In this document: positions 43,377-52,869 of the stretch, one piece after another | How the letters are laid out: every line of letters begins with the position of its first letter | How positions within the stretch are numbered: the first letter of the stretch is position 1 | Assembly: GCA_012064385.1 (NCBI GenBank) | Contig: QRDG01000955.1 | Coordinates: forward strand, 248,001-312,000 | Length of the DNA stretch: 64,000 nt | From: Puccinellia tenuiflora | Lineage: Eukaryota > Streptophyta > Magnoliopsida > Poales > Poaceae | Direction of reading: 5' to 3' | Notes under the pieces: model-generated | Told to the model about the DNA's origin: nothing | Databases searched by the model: none | Seen by the model: only the letters and a program-made list of their open reading frames with translations | Translations under genes and position numbers: made by a program

Positions 43377-45920
43377 TGCTTCTCTGGCGCCTGGCGCCGC
43401 GCCTTTGGACACACGGCTAGGTGGTGCTCGATCACCTCCCTCGGTACTCCAGACATATCTGATGGTGTCCATGCGAACATGTCAGAGTTTGCCCTGAGGA
43501 AGGCGACGAGCGCGCTTTCCTATTTGGGAGGCAAGTTGGCGCCGATGGTGACGCTAGCCCCCGAGCTGTTTGCCTCAAGAGGCACCTGCTTCGTCGCGGC
43601 CTTCTCCTGAGAGAACAGCTGCTTCTTCTTCGCGGGGGGCCTCGGGAGGGGTTCCTCATCCTCGTCAGCGGGGGACGCCACCGCGGCAGCCTTGTAGGCC
43701 GCTTGCGCAGCGTACAGGGCGTCTGAGACCATGCCACGGATGACGTTGGTGCCACCCGAGCCAGGGAGCTTGACGAGGTTGTAGGCGTGGTGGGTCACTG
43801 CCATCAACTTGGCGAGGGCGGGATAGCCGAGGATGGCGTTGTAGGACAAGCCGATGTGCGCGACGTCGAAGTCGATCAGCTCGGTGCGGTAGTTGGCTTG
43901 CGTGCCAAAGGTGACCGCGAGCCTCACTTGCCCCAGAGGGGTCGTGAGACCCTCTGTCACCCCCGAGAAGGGCCTGGTGGGCATGAGCCGCTCGTAAGGC
44001 ACCTGAAGCTTCTCGAAAATCTCGAAAGAGATGACGTTTAGGCCAGCACCCCCATCGATGAGCGTCTTAGAGACTGCAATGTTGTTGATGGTGGGGGTGC
44101 AGACCAGCGGGATGGTGCCAACAGTCGACGTGGACTTGGGGTGGTCGCTGGAGTCGAAAGTGATGGGGTGTTGGGACCACTTGAGGGGCCTGGAGGCCTC
44201 AACCCCGGGAAGGGCTGCCGTGATCTCACGAGCGAGTTGCTTGAAGTGGCGATTGGAGCTGGGAGCCTAAGCCCCGCCGAGGATGCAAGCAGCCCCGCGA
44301 GGCACCTGGTAGCCCTCAGGAGTCTCGGCAGGGAGGTTGTCGTTCGCGGGCTGGACGGCGTTGGCTTGGGGGTTCTGCTGGTAGTTGCCGTCGTAGTTGT
44401 TGTTGTTCCAGCGTTGCCCCCCGCGGCCGCCGTGGCCGCCGCCGCGGCCCCCGCGACCTTGCTGCCGCTCGCGAGCCTCGCGAGCCTCGCGAAGCCTCTT
44501 GAGGTCGTAGCAGTCCTCGGTGGCATGGGAATGCCTGTTGTGGTAGATGCAGAAGGGGCGATCATCTTTCTTTTCGGGGCCCGCGGCTGGAGCGGCAGCG
44601 CGAGGCTGCTTGGCGTCAGGCTCAGCCGCGAGTACCGCAGTAGTCTTGCGCTTCTCGGTGGATTTCTCTTCTTGGATCCCTCGGCAGGGTCCCCTGGCTC
44701 GTTCTTGATGAACAAGCGGCCCTCCTCAGCCTTGGCGCACTTGTCCGCCAGGTCGAAGAGCTTGACGACGGTGGTGATGTTGTCGTGCATGCCGAGCTTC
44801 TCGAGCATCCGCACGTCCGTCACTCCAGCCTGAAAGGCCGAAATGACCTGCGCGTCGGTGGCGTTGGGGATCTTGTTGCGCACCTGTCTGAAGCGCTGGA
44901 TGTACTTGCGGAGGGTCTCGCTAGGCTTCTGGCGTACGCCGCGGAGGTCATTGTACGTGAGGCCGCGCTCGTACGTGCCCTTGAAGTTCACGACGAAGCA
45001 CCGTCAGAGATCCTCCCAGGTGTTGATGGACTCAGCGGGGAGATTCGTGAGCCACGGGGACACGGAGTCCTTGAGAGCCATGGGGAACCAGTTCGCCATG
45101 ACTCTGTCGTCGCCCCCCGCGGCCTGGATGGCCAAAGTGTAGAGCTACAGGAACTCTAGGGGGTTGTTCTTGCCGTCGTAGCGTGGAGGCAGATCCGGCT
45201 TGAACTTGACTGGCCAGACGACGCGACGGAGGCTGTGAGTGAACACGCCGTTGGCGAGGGTGGCGCGGAGGTGGCGCCCCTCGGTGGCGACGTCCTGGAC
45301 GGCGCAATTGTGGCGATTCTGCCCGCGCTCGGTGCTCACGCGTGCGTCCTCCGGGGCTCGCTCCACGATTTGGCACTCATGCGGCGACGATGCGTGCGAT
45401 GCAGCGCGGTTGTCGCGAGGAGAAGCCCCCGCTGGAGCAGGTTGCGGTGGAGCTGGAGCGGGCGCGGGATGAAGAGCAGGTGCGGGAGGTGCGCCGTGCG
45501 CCACGTCCCCCACGCGCGCTGAGGGAACCAGCGAGCGAGACGGTGCAGGAGCGGCGACGCGAGCGGCGCCGACGAGCTCGGAGAGGCGGTTGAGCCAGGC
45601 TTTTTGAGCCTCCGGCGTGGGACGGTACTGCAGCAGCTCCTGCGCCATGAGAAGCGCAGTTGCTGTGCTGGGCGCAGGGCAGCCCAGCGAGGAGGCAGCG
45701 CGGTCCCGCGACGGGTGCAGGGAGGAAGCTTCCTCTTCGCCGAGGTCGTCTTCGGCATGGTCGTCGTTGTAGTCCTCTGGATGCTCGACGCGGGGCTCGG
45801 GGTCGACGCGGCGCTCCGGAAGCAGCGCCTCCGCGCGGGCGGGCCGCACGGGTTGCCAGCAGGAGCGGTGGCGGCGCTGGTCGTCTGGCGAGCGAGGCGT
45901 TCGGCGCGAGAGCCGGCCAT
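43377..45920 (-). pseudogene. T2 gag-protease and RT start (decayed)
   Basis: The start at 45920 encodes MAGSRAERLAR as in T1. A frameshift near 45840 follows. The capsid region stops at 45145-45147 (TAG where T1 has CAG) and near 45000 (TGA where T1 has TGC), then NFKGTYERGLTYNDL and the rest of capsid are readable. Another frameshift near 44640 precedes the knuckle (C-x2-H-x4-H-x4-C pattern) and Gly/Arg tail. The protease has LIDGGAGLNVIS near 44050 and VTFGTQANYRTELIDFDVAH. RT begins at FAWTPSDMSGVPREVIEHHL just before the gap. In T2 the frame continues into RT, as expected of an autonomous ancestor. Confidence 0.85.
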
Positions 45921-45951
45921 GGCTATGTCGAGGTTGAAGATGCGCCTCAGC

Positions 45952-45971
45952 CCCCTACCTGGTGCGCCAAA
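45952..45971 (-). other. Primer binding site of T2
   Basis: On the minus strand TTTGGCGCACCAGGTAGGGG directly follows the LTR. It is one base different from T1's site. Confidence 0.7.
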
Positions 45972-46981
45972 TGTTGGAGATCTGTCCAAGGAACTGGGTG
46001 TGTCTCACTAGGTATCGAGTTAGGGGCTGAACACGGAATCAAACAACCCTCAACGTGCCTCGGCGATGGCGCTCGTCGAGATTGCTGTGGGATGGCACTG
46101 CAGAGATGGACACACGATGTTACCCAGGTTCAGGGCCCTCTTGGAGAGGTAAAAACCCCTACGTCCTGCTTTGGTTGTACTGCACTACTTGGAGAGGTTA
46201 CAGTACAAGGGGAGCTTGGGGAGCTCGAGGTGGCTAACAATGGCTATTGCTAACCCTAGGTTCGACCCCTTTGCCTGAACGTGCTCCCCCTCCTTTTATA
46301 GGAGTCTTGGACCTCTTCTCCCAAATATCTTGGCGGGAAGGGTTACCACATGGCGACAAAGGAGGAGGACAGGTGCATGATAAAGGGTGCGTCCATGGAC
46401 GCGGTTCATGGCAGGGAGCAGCGTCACCAAAGCTAGAAAAGCCACCGTCTAGCCAGGACAGTGGGCTGGCGCTGCTGGGGCTCGGAATGCGCCCCACGGT
46501 GATGTCTCCCTTGGAGCGTAGCGGCAGACGGTCCCCTTATCACCAAAATGGCAATTCTTGTTGCTCCTTTGCTTGGTGCAGCATTGTTGACTGCTTTATA
46601 CACGAGAACGGCAACTGCGGCACTACCGTCACCACGCGCTGGCGCGCTCGCGACTCTGCGGAGGACGCAGAGCCCATTTGCGCTCTGCCGCGGATGCAGA
46701 GCTGGCTTCGTGGGGAAGGAAACCCCGCGAGGCTGGAGGCCTCGCCGAGCCTTTTGGCTTGATCCCTGGCAGAATCGACGGCAGCATCCGAGATGCCCTC
46801 TCGAGGAGAGGTCCCTCGTGAGGGGAAAATCCCTCGCGAGGAGGAGAGGTCCCTCGCGAGGAGAAAAACCCTCGCGAGGCTCGCCAGGCTTGGAGAGCCT
46901 GGTCCTTAGCGAAATCTTCTGAAGAGTGTTGTGGGCCCTGGCAGGCCGGCCCGTGGTACCTTGGTTTCCACTATGCCGACA
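45972..46981 (-). repeat. T2 right LTR (5' LTR in element orientation)
   Basis: 1010 bp inverted, TGTTGGAGATC (usual start TGTCGGAG) to CTATGCCGACA. The TATA box is at 46294-46300 on the minus strand. It has diverged markedly from the left LTR, and lies against CACTA-2 coding DNA. Confidence 0.88.
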
Positions 46982-49114
46982 ATTTGTTTCCCGCTTTTCC
47001 GCCTCTCCATCTCTGAGTTATATGAAATGGCAATAGAGCGCTCATAGTCTAATGGCGGCTTTGGTGGAGGGTTGTATAAGCTCCTAATAGTGCGCTCTAA
47101 TGCCATAGGATCTATTAGTTACTTAGGTGGGGGCTTTTTCGGTGCAAAATGGGCATCCATCTCGGCCTTCGAGATGGCACAATTTTCCTTGTAAGTCCTT
47201 TCGCAAGGTAACTTCTCAGGAGCCTTGACTTTTCGCGGTTTTTTCTGTCTCTGCTTAGGAGGCGAACCATTGAGCTTCCTCCTATTTAACCACTTAGTGG
47301 GCGGAGTCCGCTGGACTGGTGCTGGAGATGGAGATGGAGACGACTGGACTGGCATAGCTGGAGATGGAGACGGACTCGCACTGGGGTCCCTCTGGGGTAG
47401 GCCGGGCGGACTTAGAGGTGGTGGACTGCTACTCGGAGGAGTCGGTGGCCTTGGTGCCGAGCCTGGAAACACGATGTTTTTCTTGTTCCATAGAACTAAA
47501 CCATGCCTGACTTGTCCCAGTGTCTTCTCATCGTCACCTCCTGGATAGTCAAGCTCAAGTGTCTCAAATCCCGGTATAATTTCATCCACCCCGACACGAG
47601 CATAGCCAGCTGGAATCTGACCAAGATGGTAGCTTGCTCCAGGTTCATTTGGTAACGCAAAGCCGACCGCCACCTTGAAGGATATGTTCTTCATTAACAT
47701 ATGAAGCTCACAATCTGTCTTCTCCGTGATATCATCCACGGGGTAGTGAGCCGCCGGCTGTTGTAATGCAGCAGATGCTTCTAGCTGCGTGGAACCCACG
47801 CTGCTTCTCCGCTGACCTGGGACGACATCGACTTATGGACATTGTAGCCGCTGCTGATCAGATGCCCTCTACTGACTGGTTGAGTCCAGTTGCTCCTGTT
47901 GCCGCCACACCATGCGTTCCAATTCCGATAACCGGTCTGACTCCTTCTTCTTATTTCTCCCACGGCTTCTATAACTGTCAGCGCACTCCGGAAACCCTTC
48001 CTTCAAGGTGACACTGCCGGGATAGCCTCGTAATCATCCATAGTGTTCAGGATTCCCCAGTGCGAGTGTCAGCTCGTCGTTCTCTCTCTCGGGATGGTAC
48101 TCTCCCTTTCGAACTTTATCTATTGCGTCTATAACAATGGAATGATTGTTTCAACAATCAACCCCGTCTCTGGGTCCAACACTGCCCCATGCGCGAACAA
48201 CCAAAACTTGGACCTCTCGGGCCAGTCCGCTGTCTGTGGAGTGATCCCTTTAGCAAGCAGTTCTGCTTCAAAGGCTAACCACTTAGGAATGGCAGTCTTG
48301 TAGCCACCTGTCCCCAACCTATGGTGGTATTCCTTCTTCCCAGCATTTATCTTATTTATGGCCGATCGGGTCACGGCGGTAGACGATTTCTTGTATGCCA
48401 TGAATGCGGACCAGGAATGTTTTATCTTCTCGAGTACTCCAGTGAAATTATCTGGATCTTCATTTTCATACTTTCTCCATATTTTTTTCTTCCAGCTCTG
48501 GAATTGCGTGGCCATCTTCTTAAGAGTCCACTCCTTCACTTTCTCCTTCTTGCCTACTGGTAGGTTGAAATGTATCATGAGCGTATCGTAAAGCAAATTT
48601 TTTGTATGATCGTGGACATAACTAGCTTCATCCTCGTCCGCGCCCTTTGGCTTATGCCAATTTGTAATGGTGATCGGGAGCATGTCCCTAACAATGACTC
48701 CAGCTTGATTTACAAATTTACGGCAATTCGGTATGGGTGCCAGCGGTTCGCCACTATCAGCAACTTCCTCGATCGTTAACCTCGGTGCATCGCTGGACAT
48801 CCTTTTCGTCAGGCCTCGAGGACCATGCTTTGCAGCTTTACTCGATCTGAAGGGCTAAAAAAATGATTTGTTAACACATGCAATACAGATCAATTAATGC
48901 ATATATATAGTGATCAACACAGCCTTAATATATATACCTCGCCGGAGTTTGTCGTTAAGGGCACTTCGTCCTCAAACTGAAGTCCCTCACCGGAGTCGTT
49001 CAGAAATTGTGAGCTGAAATCATCTTCTCCACCGGAAACTTCTCCACGGGCACTCGCATAGATTATTTGTTGCATTTGATCTTCATTGTTGTCGTCTCTA
49101 AAGGGAGCGTCCAT
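46982..49114 (-). pseudogene. CACTA-2 accessory protein (N-terminal and central part, truncated)
   Basis: Exon 1 (49114-48938) starts MDAPFRDDNNEDQMQQ and is acidic. The intron runs 48937-48855 (GTATATA to TTTTAG). Exon 2 has MSSDAPRLTIEEVADSGEPL, NWHKPKGADEDEASYV, and YHHRLGTGGYKTAIPKW, each matching CACTA-1. After a shift near 48130 and further disruptions the block AAHYPVDDITEKTDCELHML (47799-47119) and the Pro/Ser-rich linker follow to a stop at 47119. The remaining sequence to 46982 is broken. The conserved exon-intron layout between two diverged copies supports a genuine element gene. Confidence 0.7.
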
Positions 49115-49224
49115 AGCTCAATGTACCTGCAATCAATTATATATGTTTGTAATTTTTTTGACATAAAATTACAGCCCAAAATAATTAGGGCCGGCATTCT
49201 GCAAATTGTCACATAATTAAAATG

Positions 49225-49361
49225 ACAGCCCCCCTGGTCCTTTAAAAAAATCAGGGCCAGCGTGGTCCTTTAAAAAAATCAGCCCCCCTGGTCCTTTTAA
49301 AAAAATCAGCCCCCCTGGTCCTTTAAAAAAAATCAGCCCCCTGGTCCTTTAAAAAAATCAG
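49225..49361 (+). repeat. Tandem array of about five 27-bp units
   Basis: CAGCCCCCCTGGTCCTTTAA followed by AAAAAT recurs five times with small changes in the C and A run lengths. It lies upstream of CACTA-2's start codon and between it and the divergent ORF at 49750. Confidence 0.85.
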
Positions 49362-49645
49362 CATGCACACGGGCCGACGCGCCGCGTCCACCCCCTGGCC
49401 ACTAGCGCGTGGTCAAAGCAGGCCCACCAGCCAGCGACCCCGCCACCCCGCCGGGCGGTCTCCCCACTCACGCCACGTCCACGTGTGAACCGCCCGCTCG
49501 GCCGCCACGTCCCCCTCGTCTCCCCCGCCACCCAACCGCCCGCGCCCGTAGTCAATGCTCCTGGCCCACCTGCCAGTGACCCAGCGGCCTCCTCGACTTC
49601 CCGCCCCGTAGTCAATGCTAGCCACGGTGGCCACGCCCCTCGCCC

Positions 49646-49654
49646 TTTTTAAAT
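49646..49654 (+). promoter_or_regulatory. TATA-like site upstream of the 49750 ORF
   Basis: CCCTTTTTAAATCC lies about 100 bp before the ATG, in otherwise GC-rich DNA. Possible core promoter. Confidence 0.35.
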
Positions 49655-49749
49655 CCGGCCGTGGGGATAGCGACCTCAGACGACACCGCCGCCCTCCCCC
49701 ACCTCCATCGAGCCCTAGCAGCCCTCTAGCCCTAGCCCTCGCCGGAGCA

Positions 49750-50724
49750 ATGTCGCGGTGGTTCAAGAACCCCAAGAACCAACACGAGTCCAGCGGCTCG
49801 GGGTCCGGCGGCTCCGGACGTCGTCGGGGCAACCTCCCTCCCCTCCCTCCTCCTCCTCCTCCACCGCCGCCGTCATCCATCGTGCCCGTTGGTGTTCAGA
49901 TCGTCGACGGGGAAGCCCCGGCGCGCCGTGCCGGTCCAGTGGCCGGGCCGGCGCGGAAGAAGAGGCGCATGCGCCGCTACGTTCGTGTGGACGAGTGCTG
50001 GTGGCACTGGGAGAACGCCATCCCCGTGCGCTGGTCCGACGTCCACCTGCCGGACGACTGGCACCTGAATCCGCAGCGGATTCTGGTGCCGCCGATTCCG
50101 GCCAGTGGCCAGGACAGGGCGGTGGAGATTTCCCGCCGCCGCCGCTCCCTCCCGCAGGACCTCCTCAACGACCCTGCCTACGCGCCGGACTCCCCCCACT
50201 GGGACCGGTGGTTCCGGGACGAGCACGACGACCGCCGCCGCACTTTCTTCGCGGCGGTCCCGGCGCCGCCCCAGCAGCCGACGGAGTATCCCCCACCGCC
50301 ACCCGGCGAGCTGCCGGAGCTGTGGTTCGAGGAGGATGACGACGGCGGCGACGACGACGACATGGATGACGCCATGCGGGAGGCCTGCGAGCTGTCCCGG
50401 CGCGCCCTCATCGAGGACGAGAACCGGCGCTGGGACATGGTGGTGCAGGACGCGGCCCTAATGCCGCCGCCGCCGCCGCAGGGGCCGGAGCTGACCTGGT
50501 GGCAGCAGCTCGTCCAGGAGCAGGAGGCCGAGGACCCGCCGGAGGAGGAGTACGAGGAGCCGGCGCGGTTCCCCCCGGAGCTGTTCGGGCAGTCGCGGGT
50601 GTTCACGACCGTGCCCCAGTTGCCGGAGCCGCAGCCGGAGCCGCAGCAGGACCTGGAGCTGCCCCATGCGCCGCCGGCCCATCTGTGGACGCCTCCGGAC
50701 TACGTCCTCCTCTCCGACGAGTAG
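49750..50724 (+). CDS. Intact hypothetical protein, Pro- and acid-rich (324 aa)
   Basis: The ATG at 49750 (MSRWFKNPKNQHESSG) is preferred to the in-frame one at 49615 because a TATA-like site sits at 49646. Order: basic Ser/Gly N-terminus, a proline run, a basic patch (ARKKRRMRR), a Trp-rich core (CWWHWENAIPVRW, then HLPDDWHLNPQRI), DPAYAPDSPHWDRWF, an acidic stretch with consecutive Asp, an amphipathic helix (MREACELSRRALIEDENRRW), and a Pro/Glu tail. No signal peptide or membrane segment is seen. Similar CWWHWEN...DVHLPD.WHLNP proteins recur widely in Triticeae predicted proteomes as I remember, which suggests a transposon-borne family. It lies head to head with CACTA-2's gene. It is the only long undisturbed ORF in the window. 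Function unknown. Confidence 0.6.
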   Translation: MSRWFKNPKNQHESSGSGSGGSGRRRGNLPPLPPPPPPPPPSSIVPVGVQIVDGEAPARRAGPVAGPARKKRRMRRYVRVDECWWHWENAIPVRWSDVHLPDDWHLNPQRILVPPIPASGQDRAVEISRRRRSLPQDLLNDPAYAPDSPHWDRWFRDEHDDRRRTFFAAVPAPPQQPTEYPPPPPGELPELWFEEDDDGGDDDDMDDAMREACELSRRALIEDENRRWDMVVQDAALMPPPPPQGPELTWWQQLVQEQEAEDPPEEEYEEPARFPPELFGQSRVFTTVPQLPEPQPEPQQDLELPHAPPAHLWTPPDYVLLSDE

Positions 50725-51179
50725 GCACGACCCCTCCCCCCAATTGTAACGGCCTCCGGCCGCCTATGTAATGGACGTTAGGCCTTTTATCTAATATAAA
50801 TGAATTCTAGTCCCTTTCCTACCAACTATCCCCGCCGACCGCCGCCGATTTTTGGGCGCCGGACCACTGCCGCCGATCTAGCTAGGGTTCCCGGGCCACC
50901 ACCGATGTAGGGTTGCCGAGCGAGAGAGGGGACTGTACCTTTTGCCGGAGCGCGCAAGAGACGGTGGCGAGGAAGAGGGAGGCATGCGGCGGCCGGAGCA
51001 GGGCAAGGCATGTGGCGGCGGTGGCACGGGAGCAGGGGGAGCCTGGGAGCGGCGGCGCGGCAGCCTGGCGGCGCCTACTTGGGCCTGGCGCTGCAAAATG
51101 GGGAAGAGAGGAAGCGGTGAGAGACCTAAAAGGCTCAAATGGGCCTTTAGTCCTGGTTCGCTTAGTCCCGGTTCATTTA
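50725..51179 (+). other. 3' flank of the 49750 ORF
   Basis: A likely 3' UTR with AATATAAATGAA near 50792 is followed by GC-rich DNA with no convincing gene. A CACTA-like subterminal remnant (TTTAGTCCTGGTTCG, TAGTCCCGGTT) lies at 51136-51172, and may mark a decayed end of CACTA-2. Confidence 0.5.
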
Positions 51180-51390
51180 TATCCACGCGTTGACCACACG
51201 GAGGCTCGGCCGATCGAAGGTTCGCTCGCGCCGCGTCATGCGAATCCATGGGAATATATATTGTGGCCCAAAAACGACGGGACACCGACCAACCAGATTG
51301 ACCAGCATATGTTCGGCTCATGTACATGTAGCACGTCCAACACGTTTAAGAGACGTCGGTGCGCGGGCGGCGGCAACGGAGCTAGCCAGC
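51180..51390 (+). repeat. Dispersed duplicated segment, copy 1
   Basis: GTTGACCACACGGAGGCTC, CGCCGCGTCATGCGAATCCA and AGCACGTCCAACACGTTT recur in the same order at 62603-62780. A weaker copy is near 59945. Not coding; identity unknown. Confidence 0.75.
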
Positions 51391-51724
51391 AGTGCTGTTA
51401 TTCGCATGCAGAGCGCGCAACTACCAGCTACCGGCCACCGCGACCAAACCTGCCATTCCACGCGCCAACCCGGTAGGATTTTTCCATCCTAATTGATCCG
51501 TGGCGTGCGTGCGCTTTTAGCTTTTCCCGACGCACGCGTCCTGTCGAAATGACAGCCTGCAAGCATGTTTCTTACAGTCACCCAAACATCCATGACCCAC
51601 AGACGCTGACGAGTGGGACTAGGCCGTGGGACAGATAGGAGTGTATAGATATAAGGTGCCCGTATGTTTTGAATCTCGAGAGACGTGCCATCAACAGTCC
51701 ATTTCCTCCGTACAAAAGCCCACA

Positions 51725-51998
51725 CAAGCTTAGTCTAAAATTTAAAAAATACACAACTTTCAAACCAAGCGTCCAAATCAAAATCGGTTTTTACCGCAGT
51801 GTTCCTCGCGGCAAGATCTACAAAACTAGATCCACCATGGATACGTTCCGATAATTATTTTTTAAAAAGCAACTTTTTGTCACGATAAAGCAAGTTTATG
51901 GTGAAAACATGCTTTTCTATCCATAAGTTGCTTTTAGAAAATATTTATCAGAATACAAACTTGCTTTTTCTATCATAAAAGTTGCTTTTAGAAATTAG
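51725..51998 (+). repeat. Left inverted repeat
   Basis: Contains CCAAATCAAAATCGGTTTTT, TTCCTCGCGGCAAGATCT, ATTATTTTTTAAAAAGCAAC and GGTGAAAACATGCTTTTCTA. The reverse complement of 57486-57787 shows each of these in the same order at roughly 80% identity. Confidence 0.8.
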
Positions 51999-52869
51999 AA
52001 TACTAGATGACCCGTTGCGCTGATTGGCGCAAATATCGGATTTATGCTATAATTTATTTCCATAAGAAAAGAATCATAGACCATATGTAAATAGAGGTGT
52101 AATGGATCAATATTGGTTCTTCAATAGGAAGCCAAAGGTGGCAACAGTACAGAAGAATTTGGGGCAGTACAGACATAGGTACAATCATCATAACCATAAA
52201 AAGAGCAGATTTGATAAAAAAAATTGACTAACTGGAAAGGGAAAAACACAATGGGGTTTCCTTTTACAGAGTATAGAGGCTGGGCGCCTTCTTTTTACTT
52301 GCAAGTTTGGCTACTACAAAAGAGAGGATAAATTGTCTGCATCAGCATTTAATTCCAGAATCAACATTTGATCAAGACCCTATAAATGTTGATCACTTCA
52401 AGACAGGATGTACCAAAAAAGGCCTCTTGACAAATTTGGAAAATACAAAGATCATGGCTCTCATATATTTACATGAAGCCGCTTGCTCGAATTCAACAAC
52501 TCGGTACTGGGAGTTACAATCAAGTGCATGATAAGGATATTTCCAAAGTACATTTGGCTAAAAACTGAGGTTTGGTTCTTTCTTGAATCTCATACTTAGG
52601 CTAACAAACGCATAGAAAGCCACATGGAATGGTTCAGCTTTAACCATGACTGGAGTGTAGCACCACTGGTGACTACTAACAAACGCAACAACTAACCTAC
52701 AGTTACTATATGATAATTATTTTCTGATTTAGATGCCGTGATAATTTTTGGAACACAAAAATATTGACCATTCAAGTGGAGGCAGAACAATCCTCACATG
52801 ATTTAGTTGTTGACATGCTCAGTACTGAACACATGCAGTCTACCAAAAAAATACTCACAATTGCATTAT

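Larger units (their letters stand above)
34113..46981 (-). mobile_element. T2: Tat-lineage Gypsy element with pol, inverted, possibly chimeric
   Basis: Inverted LTRs of the T1 type lie at 34113-35140 and 45972-46981, with PBS at 45952-45971 and polypurine tract at 35141. Between them gag, protease, RT, RNase H, second RNase H and integrase read on the minus strand (45920 to 40262), and the antisense gene reads on the plus strand (35444-39002). The two LTRs differ strongly (visibly near 10% with several indels). The flanks are ATATT on the left and ATTTG on the right, so there is no shared duplication. Left host is L, right host is CACTA-2. A 301-base N gap sits in RT. Confidence 0.85.
46982..49370 (-). 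mobile_element. CACTA-2: 5' part of a second CACTA element
   Basis: It carries the same gene architecture as CACTA-1 but in inverted orientation and clearly diverged in sequence. Its 3' half (Ulp1 protease, subterminal repeats, end) would lie to the left and is absent, because T2 sits there. The right boundary is unclear. I found no CACTA terminus, only a TTTAGTCCTGGTTCG...TAGTCCCGGTT remnant at 51136-51172, so the element could extend that far and include the ORF at 49750. Confidence 0.65.

Noticed and set aside
34113..46981. ATTTG as T2's target duplication (34110-34114 and 46982-46986)
   Set aside because: It overlaps the TG of the LTR start and would need a 2-bp loss; the host sequences on the two sides are still unrelated.
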